Source of the DNA: Alphaproteobacteria bacterium
GTDB lineage: Bacteria > Pseudomonadota > Alphaproteobacteria > RF32 > CAG-239
Direction of reading: 5' to 3'
Length of the DNA: 36,888 nt
NCBI GenBank assembly: GCA_900767645.1
Contig: CAAFZY010000017.1
Coordinates: 1 to 36,888 of the forward strand
Below the pieces are notes generated by a model, which was not told the DNA's origin, made no database searches, and was given only the letters and a program-made list of their open reading frames with translations. Of this stretch, positions 15,991 through 25,813 are shown piece after piece (positions within the stretch are counted from its first letter, which is position 1; each line of letters begins with the position of its first letter). The position numbers and the translations under genes were made by a program.

Positions 15991-16902
15991 ATGAAAAAAA
16001 TATGTTTTTTTATATTGTTGATAATGCAACTTGTGCCAACATGGTGTGGGGCGCAAACTATGGTTACGACCAAAACCTCATCGGCAATTAAAAGCGTTAA
16101 ATTCACATCGTTTCCTGATTATGCGCCGATTTCATATATTGTTGCGGATAATCGCGGAAATGAGTATTTGCGCACTGTTTTCAGCGAACCGCTGCAAATA
16201 TTTGCCAAGCTTGGTAACTTTAAGCCGGAATATATTTTGATGAAAAATTATGACGATGCCGTAAGTATGGTTCGCCGTGGTGAAATTGATGTTTTAACCG
16301 GCATTTATTACGGAACCAAACAATATGACGGTCTTGAATATATTTATCCTGCAGTTATAAATAATCCGGTAAATGTGATTATGATGCCGCAAAATGTTGC
16401 AAAAGTAAAAAACACTGAAGATTTAAAAGCGCTTAAGGGCGTTTACAGCAGTGACGAATATTTCAGCGACTATATGCTTAAAAATTTTGAATCGTTTAAT
16501 ATTAAACCGGCAAAAAACACTTTGTCGGCGTATTCACAACTTTTTACCGGCGAGGTTGACTATATTGTCGGCGCATACTACTATAATTATGTGAAAGCAT
16601 GTGAACTCGGGCTTAAAAATTATGTTTCTTTTTCGCAAACGGCAATGTGGAATATGCCGATGTTTCTCGGAGTTTCAAAAACCTCTCCCGATTACAAAAG
16701 AATAAGCGCGTTGCTTAAAAAAACGGTGGCGCAGCCTGACTTTGCATTAAAACTTAATAATGCGCTTAAAGCTGAAGTTAAAAGCATTGAGCTCAAATCG
16801 CAAGGTGTGGTGCCGCCTGAATTTGTTCGGAAAAGTACCGACGCCGATGTAACGCCGGCCGATGAAGAGGCAAACAATTTGTTGGGTTATAAGGGGGAAT
16901 AA
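15991..16902 (+). CDS. Periplasmic family-3 solute-binding protein
   Basis: The protein has 303 residues, with a signal peptide at the N-terminus (MKKI followed by a hydrophobic stretch, cleavage near residue 21). The rest follows the SBP family 3 (polar amino acid/PBPb) pattern: the FPDYAPISYI opening, EPLQIFAKL, VRRGEIDVLTG near residue 105, and DYIVGAYYYN in the second lobe. The protein would bind a small ligand in the periplasm. No ABC permease or ATPase is adjacent, so it may be an orphan sensor-like binder or may share a distant transporter. It is the first of three closely packed plus-strand genes, with 5 bp to the next. It is divergent from the minus-strand ATPase operon, sharing the 134-bp intergenic region. 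Confidence 0.8.
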   Translation: MKKICFFILLIMQLVPTWCGAQTMVTTKTSSAIKSVKFTSFPDYAPISYIVADNRGNEYLRTVFSEPLQIFAKLGNFKPEYILMKNYDDAVSMVRRGEIDVLTGIYYGTKQYDGLEYIYPAVINNPVNVIMMPQNVAKVKNTEDLKALKGVYSSDEYFSDYMLKNFESFNIKPAKNTLSAYSQLFTGEVDYIVGAYYYNYVKACELGLKNYVSFSQTAMWNMPMFLGVSKTSPDYKRISALLKKTVAQPDFALKLNNALKAEVKSIELKSQGVVPPEFVRKSTDADVTPADEEANNLLGYKGE

Positions 16903-16907
16903 TCAAT

Positions 16908-17573
16908 ATGGTACTTTTGGTTCACCATAGCATTTCGCCGCAATCGCGTAAAATCAGAATGATGATGTCTGAAAAAAAGATGCTGTTTGTGTTAAAAGAA
17001 GAAGAACCGTGGAATATTTCCAAAGACATAAAAAAATTAAATCCGGCGGGTGAGTTGCCGATATTTATTTTTGACGGCAATATTATTTCCGGCAATTATC
17101 CCATTACCGAATATTTGGAAGAAAATTATCCCGAGCCGCGCTTAATTACCGGCGACAATAAACATCGCGCGGAAGTCAGGCGCTTAACCGATTGGTTTGA
17201 TAATAAATTTTATAATGAAGTTTATCGTTACATCGTTATGGAAAAAGTTTACAAACGCTTCCGCGATGGTTCGGCTCCCGATTCGCGGATTTTAAAAGCC
17301 GGTATGAACAATTTGAAATTCCATTTGGAATATATTGAGTGGCTTGCCGAACGTAATAATTATCTTGCCGGACAAGAATTTTCTTTGGCGGATATAACGG
17401 CGGCGGCGCATCTTTCCGTAATTGATTATTTAGGCGATATTGCATGGGACGATTATAAAAATGCCAAATTATGGTATTCGAAAATAAAATCGCGTCCGTG
17501 CTTTAAGGATATTTTGAAAGATACAATTAAAGGTATTTTTCCGGCAAAACATTACACAAATTTGGATTTTTGA
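16908..17573 (+). CDS. Glutathione S-transferase-like protein
   Basis: This 221-residue cytoplasmic protein has a thioredoxin-like N-terminal domain. HHSISPQSRKIRMMM gives the catalytic-loop Ser region, NPAGELPIF contains the cis-Pro, and a Ser-Gly-Asn pair precedes ITEYLEE. The all-helical C-terminal domain carries the N-capping motif SLADITAAA near residue 155. Length and layout fit a canonical GST. The substrate is unknown; in bacteria such proteins often detoxify electrophiles or act as maleylacetoacetate-isomerase-like enzymes. It sits 5 bp after the solute-binding gene and 1 bp before a lipoprotein gene, with all three probably in one operon. Confidence 0.88.
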   Translation: MVLLVHHSISPQSRKIRMMMSEKKMLFVLKEEEPWNISKDIKKLNPAGELPIFIFDGNIISGNYPITEYLEENYPEPRLITGDNKHRAEVRRLTDWFDNKFYNEVYRYIVMEKVYKRFRDGSAPDSRILKAGMNNLKFHLEYIEWLAERNNYLAGQEFSLADITAAAHLSVIDYLGDIAWDDYKNAKLWYSKIKSRPCFKDILKDTIKGIFPAKHYTNLDF

Positions 17574-17574
17574 T

Positions 17575-18039
17575 ATGAAAAAATATTTTTTACTGTTGAC
17601 TTTACCGTTTTTATTTTCTGCTTGCACTTGGCTTTCTGAAGGCGAGGGACAGGTTATATATCATTGGGAGCGCCCGCGTACCGGTGTTGAAAAATTTGCC
17701 CGCGATCATTCGGAGTGTATGCGCAAGGCTGAAGATTTTAAGTTCTTGCCTAATTTTAAGAGTTGGTTTTATTCGGAAGAAGCACGATATGATATCAGAG
17801 CCGATTGGCACTCGGAAAAAGGCATTTGGGCAAGTTATGTGCCATATACCGGCGCTCAACCCATTTTGGTAAATTCAATTCGCGACGATTCGGATTCGAG
17901 CCCGCGTAAATATCGTAAATGTATGGAAGGGCGCGGCTATACCCGCCGCCTGCACGATATTCCGACTACCACGAATATCTTTGTATATAAACCGCAAGAT
18001 ATCAATCAAGATACACCGCTTGAAAAATATTATCGTTAA
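17575..18039 (+). CDS. Small lipoprotein of unknown function
   Basis: The 154-residue protein starts with a lipoprotein signal peptide, with lipobox LFSAC and Cys17 as the lipidated residue. The mature part is polar, rich in aromatic and basic residues, with two further cysteines in ECMRK and KCMEGRGY that might pair. The segment K-C-M-E-G-R-G-Y resembles endings of small outer-membrane lipoproteins in alphaproteobacteria, but I cannot name a family. The start follows the GST stop by one base. The end overlaps, by four bases, the converging outer-membrane factor gene. Confidence 0.72.
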   Translation: MKKYFLLLTLPFLFSACTWLSEGEGQVIYHWERPRTGVEKFARDHSECMRKAEDFKFLPNFKSWFYSEEARYDIRADWHSEKGIWASYVPYTGAQPILVNSIRDDSDSSPRKYRKCMEGRGYTRRLHDIPTTTNIFVYKPQDINQDTPLEKYYR

Positions 18040-19430
18040 TTGAGCGGTTGATTGTACCCTCCGCCGGTAGCTTTGTAAAAGGCAATAATGTTTTGATATA
18101 TTGCGCCGTTGCTTGCGGCAAGAGCTGTTTCCGCCTGTAATAAATCTTGTTCGGTTTTCAATAATTCGGAAAATTCAATTAAGCCGTTTCGGTATTTGTC
18201 ACGCATGGCCGTAAAAGCTTGGCGCATTCGATAAACCGCGTTGCGATGAGCTTTGTTGGCGGCATATTCTTTTTGAGTTGCGGTAATGGCGTTGCTTAAA
18301 TCTTCCACAGCTTGTAAAACAGTTTGTCGGTACGCTTCATAATTTTCGGCTTTAATTTGTTTTTGCAACTCAATATTGTTTTGCAGTTTGTTCCAATTAA
18401 ACAGCGGCATAACGCTTGCCGGAGTATAGCCGTACGCTTTGCTGTCGGAGTTAAAAAGTTTGCTGCCGGCGCTTGATTGCAGGCCGAATAATCCGCCGAT
18501 GCTTAAATTGGGATAAAGTTCGGCCACTGCCTGTCCGACAGCGGCGTTTTGCGCCGCCAAATTACGTTCTGCCGCCTTAACATCTGGGCGGGAGCGAATA
18601 ATAGCGCTCGGCAGATTGTATAAAAGCGCAGTGTTATATTTGTATGCGTGTTTTACGGGCTTGCTGTCGCCGATTTTAATTTGGTCGGGAAGCGAGCCGG
18701 TTAAAACCGCCAAAGCGTTTTTATATGCTTCAATTTTATATTCAAGCGGCGGAATGACTGATTGAGTGCTTGCCAATAGGTATCCGGCTTGATTATAAGT
18801 TGCGACGTCGGTCAATCCCGATTGATATTTTCGGGCGATGGTCTGATATATGTCTTGTTGAAGTTTTAAATTGTTGCGAGCAATATTTAACTGTTCTTGC
18901 GCGGTTTTCAGCGCAAAATAATCGGCGGCAACCTCGGCGGTAACGGCAATGCGTAAATTACGCAAACTGTACGCGGCACTTTCAAATTTGGCGCGCGATT
19001 GTTCGTTTAAGCGTCTGCCGGCTCCCCAAATATCAAATTCCCATGATGCGTCAAGCCCGATTTGAAAATAATTGCTGTCTGCCGACAGCCCGATATTTTT
19101 GCTTGCTTTGCCGTAATTGTATTTGGCATCTGCACTCAATATCGGTAAATATTGCGCCTGATTAATATCGGCGGCAATGCGAGCCTGTCGCAGACGGGCA
19201 ATTCCGGCGTTAATGTCAGTGTTTCGGTTTAATGCGATTGCAATTAAAGTATTCAAATTTTCATCATTAAATTGTTCATACCACTGAGTTGAAATTTTCG
19301 TATCATTGCCATTAAGTTTTAATGACTGCTTAATTTGCTCGTCTTTATATATTTGCGGCTCTTTATAATCAGGTCCGACGGTGCAGGCGGTTATGAAAAA
19401 TAACAATAGATACAGGTGTTTTTTAGGCAT
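18036..19430 (-). CDS. NodT-family outer-membrane efflux factor
   Basis: This is the 464-residue outer-membrane component of a tripartite efflux system (TolC/OprM family). The lipobox ends in ITAC with Cys16, followed by TVGPDYKEP, the family's characteristic opening. Two homologous halves of long helices and short strands follow (typical segments LRIAVTAEVAADYFAL, RSRPDVKAAERNL and the later ELYPNLSIGG). The protein should form a trimeric channel through the outer membrane and periplasm. It overlaps the RND pump gene by eight bases and is the last gene of the operon. Its stop overlaps the lipoprotein gene on the other strand. No terminator hairpin is evident there. Confidence 0.93.
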   Translation of the reverse strand: MPKKHLYLLLFFITACTVGPDYKEPQIYKDEQIKQSLKLNGNDTKISTQWYEQFNDENLNTLIAIALNRNTDINAGIARLRQARIAADINQAQYLPILSADAKYNYGKASKNIGLSADSNYFQIGLDASWEFDIWGAGRRLNEQSRAKFESAAYSLRNLRIAVTAEVAADYFALKTAQEQLNIARNNLKLQQDIYQTIARKYQSGLTDVATYNQAGYLLASTQSVIPPLEYKIEAYKNALAVLTGSLPDQIKIGDSKPVKHAYKYNTALLYNLPSAIIRSRPDVKAAERNLAAQNAAVGQAVAELYPNLSIGGLFGLQSSAGSKLFNSDSKAYGYTPASVMPLFNWNKLQNNIELQKQIKAENYEAYRQTVLQAVEDLSNAITATQKEYAANKAHRNAVYRMRQAFTAMRDKYRNGLIEFSELLKTEQDLLQAETALAASNGAIYQNIIAFYKATGGGYNQPLN

Positions 19431-22400
19431 TTTCCCCTCCTTTTGGTGTGGCGAAGTGCTCTTTTATGGTTTCAAACAAGGCAAATAATGCCGGAATAAA
19501 AACAATTCCGACCGAGGTAGCCGCAATCATGCCGAAAAACACCGAGCTGCCGATAGCAATTTGCGAGCTTGCGCCGGCGCCTTCTGCCACCACCATCGGC
19601 AGCACGCCTAAAATAAAAGTTAAAGCCGTCATTAACACGGCTCGAAACCGCTCTTCCGCGCCTTTTTGTGAGGCTTCTAAAATACTGAAGCCTTTTTCGC
19701 GGTACTCTTTGGTAAATTCCACGATTAAAATTGCGTTTTTGGCGGCCAAACCTATCAGCATAATTAAACCGAGTTGTGCGTAAATACTGAGCGGTTGACC
19801 CATAATGTGCAGACCGACAATTGCGCCCAAAATAGCAAACACGGTTGAAAACATAACGGCAAACGCCAACATCCAGCTTTCATATAATGCCACTAAAAAC
19901 AAATAACAGAAAACCAACGCCAAACCGATAAGCAACACCGCTAAACCTTGAGCTTCAACTTCTTGCAGGCTAAGACCGGTCCATGCCAGACGGTATTCTT
20001 TTGGTAAAATTTCTTTTGCCAGCTTTTCAACATTGGCAATGGCGGTTCCGCTACTGATATTTTTATCGGCAGCCGCGGTAACAGATGCCGAATTGTATTG
20101 ATTATACCGGTAAATAATTTTAGGGTTAATTTCGGTTTTAACGGTTGCAAAGCTGCCGAGCTTAATCGGAGTGCCGTTTATTGAGCTGACATATAAATTC
20201 ATTACATCGTCAATATCGCTGCGATATTCAAAATCGGCCTGCATAATAACTTTGTTGATTTGTCCGTTCAATGTTATGTTGTTGATATATCTCGAGCCTA
20301 AATTATTTTGCAGGGCGGTAAACAAATTTGAAACCGGAATATTGTACGATTCCAATTTAGTACGGTCGATATCCAAATAAATATGCGGAGTGTCGGCGGT
20401 AAAAGTGCTGAACGCATAAGATAAGTCAGGCGAGGTATTGAGTTTTTGCAAAAACAGCGATAGGTTTTTATATAATTCTTGTTCTGAAATATTGGCATCA
20501 GTTGCCAGCAGTTCAAAAGAAAGCCCGTTGCTTTGCCCGATTCCTGGGATTGCCGGCGGCGCAAAAAAATTAAATTCGGCGACATTGCTGCCGGCAAATT
20601 CCGCTGAAAGTTTTTGAGTAATTGCTTCAATCGAAAGATTTTTGCTTTTGCGTTCGTTCCAATTATCAAGTCCGATAACGCCTAATGCCACATTTTCGCC
20701 TTGTCCGCCTAAAATACTGTATCCGGCAACGGTTATACAATATTTAACGCCTTTTATTTTCAGAGCTTTGTCAGTCAACAGCTCCAGAGCTTTTTCAGTT
20801 TGATTTAAGCCGGCGGTATTGCTTAATTGAATATTGCTGAAAATAATTCCCTGATCTTCTTCCGGCAAAAACGAAGTGGGGGTTAGCTTAAATCCGATAA
20901 AAATGAGCCCGATTGTTGCTGAAATCAGCAAAGCAGTAAGCCATAAATGCCTTGAGAAAATTGTTACCGTACGCAAGTAAATGTTTTTGCCGAAATCAAG
21001 CGCGCGGTTAAACCCCGTAAAAAAAATTCCTGATGTGCCGGTATCTTCCGGTCTTAATAAAATAGCGCATAACGACGGGCTTAATGTTAAAGCGTTAAAT
21101 GCCGAAAAAGTAACCGATGTGGCGATGGCAACCGCAAACTGCTGATATATTTTTCCGGTTATGCCGGCCATTAAACCAACCGGAATAAAAATAGAGAGCA
21201 ATACAAAGGTGGTGGCAACAATTGCGCTGCTGATTTGTTGCATGGCTTTAGCCGCGGCGGCTTTCGGCGCAAGTTTTTCATGCAACATCAAATATTGCAC
21301 GCGTTCAACCACGATAATTGCGTCATCAACCACCAGTCCGATAGCTAAAATCATGGCAAATAAGGTCAAAATGTTTATGTCAAAACCAAGGGCATACACT
21401 ACTATAAAAGTAGCGATTAATGAAACCGGAATTGTAAACAGCGGAATAAGCGTGGTGTTAATTTTTTGCAAGAAAATGAAGGTTACCAAAACCACCAGCC
21501 CGAAAGTGATGAACAGTGTTTCAATGATGCTGTCAATTGAGGCGCGCACATAATCGGTTGAATCATAAGCAATGCTGAAGGTTATATCATCAGGGAACGT
21601 TGCCGATAATTTTTCGATTTCCGCCCGCACGTTATCCATAATATTAAGCGAGTTTGAATTAGGAGTTTGGTTAAGCGCCATAATAACGGCAGGTTCGTTT
21701 TTATAAGCTGATTGTATGCCGTATGAGCTGGCGCCGAGCTCAATGCGCGCCACATCTTTTAAGTATACCACGGCACCGGTATTGTCGGTTGCCACTATAA
21801 TGTTTTCAAAGTCGGAAACGCTGTTTAGCAATCCTTTGGCGGTTAAAGATAATACCATATTGGTGCCGGAAGGCGCCGGAGCCGAACCGATACTGCCGAC
21901 CGATGCCTGCACATTTTGTTGCTTAACCGCTTGCACAATGCTTTCCGAATTTAAGCCGAGAGATGTTATTTTATTAACGTCAAGCCAAATCCGCATGCTG
22001 TATTGCGGCCCGAAAATTTGCACATCGCCCACGCCTTTAACCCGAGCCAACGGATTTTGTAAATTGGTGTAAGCATAGTTGCTTAAAAACAAATTATCAA
22101 AAGTTTTATTGGGCGAGCGTAAAACCAAAAGAGCTAAAATATTAGGATTTTGGGTTGTAACATCAATCCCTTCCTGAGTGACCGTTGCCGGCAGTTCGGA
22201 ATTTACTTGTTGAAGCCGGTTTTGCACCTTTACTTGCGAAATATCAGGATTGGCGCCAACGTTAAAAGTTACGGTTAAAGTATAATTGCCGGCATCATCT
22301 GAAGACGACGACATGTAAAGCATATTTTCCACTCCGTTTATTTTGTTTTCAATCGGAGCGGCAACCGTATCGGTCAAAACTTCGGCATTGGCTCCGGGAT

Positions 22401-22548
22401 AGGTGGTTTTTACAATAATTTGCGGAGGTGTAATTTCAGGATATTGCGAAATCGGCAATACGGCAATGGCAAGCAATCCGAGCAAAACCATTACCACCGA
22501 AATTACAATGGCAAATCGCGGGCGATTAATAAAATAAGCTGAAAACAT
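19423..22548 (-). CDS. RND multidrug efflux pump, AcrB/MexB (HAE1) type
   Basis: This is the proton-driven inner-membrane pump of a drug efflux system, 1041 residues against about 1050 for AcrB. It opens with the usual FINRPRFAIVISV helix, and SQYPEITPP marks the start of the periplasmic porter domain. The proton-relay Asp pair lies in LVVDDAI near residue 405, and the relay Lys in LAAKNAILIVEF near residue 940. Twelve membrane helices and two large periplasmic loops are consistent with the family. The Phe-rich pocket and substrate range cannot be judged by eye. The start overlaps the membrane-fusion gene stop by one base, so translation is coupled. Confidence 0.96.
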   Translation of the reverse strand: MFSAYFINRPRFAIVISVVMVLLGLLAIAVLPISQYPEITPPQIIVKTTYPGANAEVLTDTVAAPIENKINGVENMLYMSSSSDDAGNYTLTVTFNVGANPDISQVKVQNRLQQVNSELPATVTQEGIDVTTQNPNILALLVLRSPNKTFDNLFLSNYAYTNLQNPLARVKGVGDVQIFGPQYSMRIWLDVNKITSLGLNSESIVQAVKQQNVQASVGSIGSAPAPSGTNMVLSLTAKGLLNSVSDFENIIVATDNTGAVVYLKDVARIELGASSYGIQSAYKNEPAVIMALNQTPNSNSLNIMDNVRAEIEKLSATFPDDITFSIAYDSTDYVRASIDSIIETLFITFGLVVLVTFIFLQKINTTLIPLFTIPVSLIATFIVVYALGFDINILTLFAMILAIGLVVDDAIIVVERVQYLMLHEKLAPKAAAAKAMQQISSAIVATTFVLLSIFIPVGLMAGITGKIYQQFAVAIATSVTFSAFNALTLSPSLCAILLRPEDTGTSGIFFTGFNRALDFGKNIYLRTVTIFSRHLWLTALLISATIGLIFIGFKLTPTSFLPEEDQGIIFSNIQLSNTAGLNQTEKALELLTDKALKIKGVKYCITVAGYSILGGQGENVALGVIGLDNWNERKSKNLSIEAITQKLSAEFAGSNVAEFNFFAPPAIPGIGQSNGLSFELLATDANISEQELYKNLSLFLQKLNTSPDLSYAFSTFTADTPHIYLDIDRTKLESYNIPVSNLFTALQNNLGSRYINNITLNGQINKVIMQADFEYRSDIDDVMNLYVSSINGTPIKLGSFATVKTEINPKIIYRYNQYNSASVTAAADKNISSGTAIANVEKLAKEILPKEYRLAWTGLSLQEVEAQGLAVLLIGLALVFCYLFLVALYESWMLAFAVMFSTVFAILGAIVGLHIMGQPLSIYAQLGLIMLIGLAAKNAILIVEFTKEYREKGFSILEASQKGAEERFRAVLMTALTFILGVLPMVVAEGAGASSQIAIGSSVFFGMIAATSVGIVFIPALFALFETIKEHFATPKGGENA

Positions 22549-23702
22549 TATTTATCCCTCTCTTTTTCGGCCTTTTCGGCATTTAAAAACTTTGGAATTA
22601 TTGTTTTGCCGTAATATGATTGTTGTATTTTTTCGGTTAATATCGCATCACCTTTTCGGAATGTGTTTTCCAAAATAAAATCCGTTTTTTCCGAGGCGGA
22701 AATCTTTACTTTTTCTTTAATTATTTTTCCGTCGCGAATAACATACACATAGCTTCCGTCATTTTCCAACGAAACATAATTTTTGCTTATTTGAACACTG
22801 TATTTAAAAGTGTGTTTGACTAAAACCGTAACATAAGCATTTGGAATTAAGGTTTGATTGATGTTGTTGAAGTCGGCATAAACGGCAATTGAATTACTGG
22901 CGGAGTTTAAACTGTTGTCGGTATATTTAAATTTTCCGGTGTCGGAAAAAATTTGCCCGTCGGCAAGCTTCAGATAAATTTTATCATTGACGAAAGGTGC
23001 CGGTTTGTTGTTTTCAGTCAGGTATTCTTTATCGGTGATTGAAAATCGAACTCGAATAGGATTAAGTTGCATAATTGAAAATAATTCTCCGGAAGTCGGC
23101 GACACATAATTTCCGGTTGTTAATGAAACATCGCCGACAATGCCGTCAATCGGCGAGCGGACAATGGTGTAATTATAATTAACTTCTGCTAAGGCAAAGT
23201 TTGCTTTGGCGTGTTCAAATGCGGCTTGCGCGCTTAAAAAACTTGCTTTGGCATTATCAAGTTCGGTTGCCGAAACGGTGTTTTTGCCGGCTTTTTTGAT
23301 GCGATTATAATAGGCTTCGGCATTGCTTAAATCGGCGTTTGCCTGTAATATATTGGCATAGGCGGCTTCAAGTTCGGCAAGATATTGGTTCTGCTCCAGA
23401 GTAAACAGAACATCGCCTTGCTTAACGTGCTCGCCGCCTGAAACCATAATTTTATCAATAAATCCGCTGATGAAAGGTTGTACTTTGGCTTCATGCACAG
23501 GAAGCACGCGTCCGACATAAGTTTGCGTAAATTCAACGTTATGCGGAATTATTTCGATAGCATTAAGCGCCAGTGTTTCAGATACCGGCGCTTGATGTTT
23601 CGGCGCGGATTTTCCATATTGCCATGCAAAACAGAAATATCCGGCAATAAAAGCAATAACCATAAGTAAAATTATAATCAGCCACCATAAGCGTTTTAAC
23701 AT
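22548..23702 (-). CDS. RND periplasmic adaptor (membrane fusion protein)
   Basis: This 384-residue protein is the periplasmic bridge between pump and outer-membrane channel (HlyD/AcrA family). An N-terminal membrane anchor (about residues 5-27) is followed by a beta-barrel/lipoyl half (VGRVLPVHEAKVQPFISG). A helical hairpin comes next (about 105-175, Ala/Asn/Glu-rich). The second lipoyl half, VRSPIDGIVGDVSLTTGNYV, and the barrel domain complete the order. No lipobox is seen, so it is anchored by the helix. It is the first gene of the pump operon, with an AAGGG ribosome-binding site, 76 bp downstream of rpoH. No regulator gene is adjacent; control might be by read-through from rpoH. Confidence 0.93.
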   Translation of the reverse strand: MLKRLWWLIIILLMVIAFIAGYFCFAWQYGKSAPKHQAPVSETLALNAIEIIPHNVEFTQTYVGRVLPVHEAKVQPFISGFIDKIMVSGGEHVKQGDVLFTLEQNQYLAELEAAYANILQANADLSNAEAYYNRIKKAGKNTVSATELDNAKASFLSAQAAFEHAKANFALAEVNYNYTIVRSPIDGIVGDVSLTTGNYVSPTSGELFSIMQLNPIRVRFSITDKEYLTENNKPAPFVNDKIYLKLADGQIFSDTGKFKYTDNSLNSASNSIAVYADFNNINQTLIPNAYVTVLVKHTFKYSVQISKNYVSLENDGSYVYVIRDGKIIKEKVKISASEKTDFILENTFRKGDAILTEKIQQSYYGKTIIPKFLNAEKAEKERDK

Positions 23703-23778
23703 TTTTCTGCCCTTACTTGTTTAATCTTCCGTTTTAAATAATCGGGAAAGGGCATAATTCAATGTGTGTTGCGCGCTT

Positions 23779-24654
23779 TTATTGCACGGTGCTTACTGCG
23801 TGGGTAATTTTGCGGATGGAGTTAAGTTCTATTTGCCGCACCCGCTCTTTTGAAATGTTATAAAGTTTGCTCAAATCATCAAGTGTTGCCGCTTTATCAA
23901 TCAGGCGTCGTTTGAACAAAATGTCTTTTTCCCGCGGGTTTAAAATCGTAAGAGCGTTGTTAAACAGGCGGCGTCGATATTTCATGGTTTCGTTATAAGC
24001 CAAACATTCTTCCTGATTAGGTTTGCTGTCGGATATAAAATCAATCCATTCGGTTGAGCTGTCAGAGGCGGAGTTTAACACTGTATTTAAAGAGCCGTCA
24101 TGAGCTTTCAGGCGAATGTTCATGTCGGTAACATCTTGCGATGTTACGTCAAGCGACTTGGCAATATGGTTTATAACCGGCTCCGACATTTCACGGTCAT
24201 CTGTTAAATTGAGTTGATTTTTAATTTTGCGTAAATTGAAAAACAGCTTTTTTTGCGCCGCGGTAGTGCCGAGTTTAACCAGCGACCACGAATTAAGAAT
24301 ATATTTTTGCACCGAAGCTTTAATCCACCATAAGGCATAGGTTGAAAAGCGAAAGCCTTTTTCAGGCTCAAATTTTTCAACGGCATAAAGCAACCCGATG
24401 TTGCCTTCTGAAATCATTTCGCTGACGGGCAAACCGTAACCGCGGTATTTTGAAACAACTTTTACTACCAATCGTAAATGTGAGGTTATAAGCTTGTATG
24501 AAATTTTTTTACTGTGGTTTTGCCGATATTCCAGCGCTAAATTATATTCTTCTTCCTGCTCTAAAATTGGAAATTTGCGAATATATTGCAAATATCGTGC
24601 CAGATTATATTCCGGCGAAAAGTCAAGTCCGATAAGTCCAGATGAAGTATCCAT
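23779..24654 (-). CDS. rpoH: RNA polymerase sigma-32 (heat-shock) factor RpoH
   Basis: This 291-residue sigma-70-family protein directs RNA polymerase to heat-shock promoters. Region 2 shows RLVVKVVSKYRGYGLP, the core-binding segment SEGNIGLLYAVEKFEP and the -10 recognition segment YALWWIKASVQKYIL. The RpoH-specific box appears as QKKLFFNLRK. Region 4 ends in a helix-turn-helix (LDDLSKLYNISKERVRQIE). These features and the length distinguish it from RpoD. The start has a clear AAGGAG site. It follows rluD, an order common in alphaproteobacteria. The DnaK-binding/regulatory segment (region C) is present in modified form. Confidence 0.95.
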   Translation of the reverse strand: MDTSSGLIGLDFSPEYNLARYLQYIRKFPILEQEEEYNLALEYRQNHSKKISYKLITSHLRLVVKVVSKYRGYGLPVSEMISEGNIGLLYAVEKFEPEKGFRFSTYALWWIKASVQKYILNSWSLVKLGTTAAQKKLFFNLRKIKNQLNLTDDREMSEPVINHIAKSLDVTSQDVTDMNIRLKAHDGSLNTVLNSASDSSTEWIDFISDSKPNQEECLAYNETMKYRRRLFNNALTILNPREKDILFKRRLIDKAATLDDLSKLYNISKERVRQIELNSIRKITHAVSTVQ

Positions 24655-24730
24655 AGCCTTATCTCCTTTTTGAGTGTTGAGGAGTCACATCATATACAAA
24701 ACGAAAAGAATCACAACATAACAAAAAGTT

Positions 24731-25732
24731 TTAATTTTTAAACTGTCGCAATTTAGCAAGCAACTCCTTAAAATCTGTCGGGAAATCAGAGCTGAAGCTT
24801 AAATTTTCGCCGGTGCACGGGTGAATAAATCCTAAGGTTGCGGCATGCAGAGCCTGCCTTGGAAAATTGTTAAGAAAGTTTTTTATATCAATCGGAATTT
24901 TAAGGGCGCTTTTGTGGTTTTTTTGATAAATTTTATCGCCGATAAGCGCGCAACCGATACCGGACAGATGCACTCTTATCTGATGAGTGCGTCCGGTTTC
25001 CAAATTACACTGCACCAGTGCGGCAAAATTTTTAAACGGCTCGATGGTTTGGTAATGGGTAACGGCGTGTTTGCCGCCGATTGTAAGCAAGGCCATTTTT
25101 TTGCGGTCGAAATGCGAGCGCCCGATGTTGCCGGTAATTGTTCCGCTTAACGGATTGGGAACGTCATAAACCGCGGCAAAATAGGTGCGTTGAATGGAGT
25201 GGTTAAAAAATTGTTCGCTAAGCTTTTGGTGCGCCAAATCAGTTTTTGCCACCACCAACAATCCGCTGGTTTCTTTGTCAATACGATGCACAATTCCGGG
25301 GCGCTTGACCCCGCCGATTCCGGAAAGGTTATCGCGGCAATGCCAGAGCAACGCGTTTACCAAAGTTCCGTGATAGGCGCCGGCGGCGGGATGAACCGTC
25401 ATTCCGGCCGGTTTATTTACCACAATTAAGTCATTGTCCTCGTAAACAATATCAAGCGGAATATTTTCGGCTTCGGGCTCAGCCTCTTCAGGAGCCGGAA
25501 TTTCAATTTGAAAAACATCGCCGCTTTTTACTTTGAAAGCGCAGTCGTTTATTTCGTTTTCTTCACAGGTGACGAAGCCGTTTTTAATTAAGCGCTGAAT
25601 TTGGCTGCGCGACAAGGTTTTTAAGTTCTCGTTTTGCTCTTGCAAAAGGCTTAAAAACTTATCAAGCCGCATGCCTTTTTGCTCGCCGCTTACCGGCTCG
25701 GTTAAAAAAATATCAGAATCCTGTTCTTCCAT
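24731..25732 (-). CDS. rluD: Large-subunit rRNA pseudouridine synthase, RluD type
   Basis: The enzyme converts uridines of 23S rRNA helix 69 to pseudouridine. In 333 residues it has an N-terminal S4 RNA-binding domain (MRLDKFL through about residue 80), a short acidic linker and the RluA-family catalytic domain. The catalytic Asp152 lies in HRIDKETSGLL, and the further family motif GRTHQIRVHL is near residue 260. The S4 domain and rpoH neighbourhood favour RluD over RluA or RluC. The gap to rpoH (76 bp) has no terminator hairpin, so co-transcription is possible. The first 20 residues before the S4 domain are extra, and an internal ATG at residue 21 exists, but the frame start is plausible. 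Confidence 0.9.
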   Translation of the reverse strand: MEEQDSDIFLTEPVSGEQKGMRLDKFLSLLQEQNENLKTLSRSQIQRLIKNGFVTCEENEINDCAFKVKSGDVFQIEIPAPEEAEPEAENIPLDIVYEDNDLIVVNKPAGMTVHPAAGAYHGTLVNALLWHCRDNLSGIGGVKRPGIVHRIDKETSGLLVVAKTDLAHQKLSEQFFNHSIQRTYFAAVYDVPNPLSGTITGNIGRSHFDRKKMALLTIGGKHAVTHYQTIEPFKNFAALVQCNLETGRTHQIRVHLSGIGCALIGDKIYQKNHKSALKIPIDIKNFLNNFPRQALHAATLGFIHPCTGENLSFSSDFPTDFKELLAKLRQFKN

Positions 25733-25750
25733 GGTTGCAATCTTAAAGAT

Positions 25751-25778
25751 ATGTTAGATATTTTGCTATAAAAATCAA
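25751..25778 (-). promoter_or_regulatory. Possible promoter for rluD
   Basis: On the minus strand TTGATT (25773-25778) and TAACAT (25751-25756) are spaced by 16 bp, 19 bp before the rluD start codon. The -35 and first spacer bases (TTGATTTTTATA) equal those of the tRNA-Thr promoter. Confidence 0.4.
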
Positions 25779-25813
25779 CATATAGTAAATGAAAATAAAT
25801 GCAAGGATTGTTT

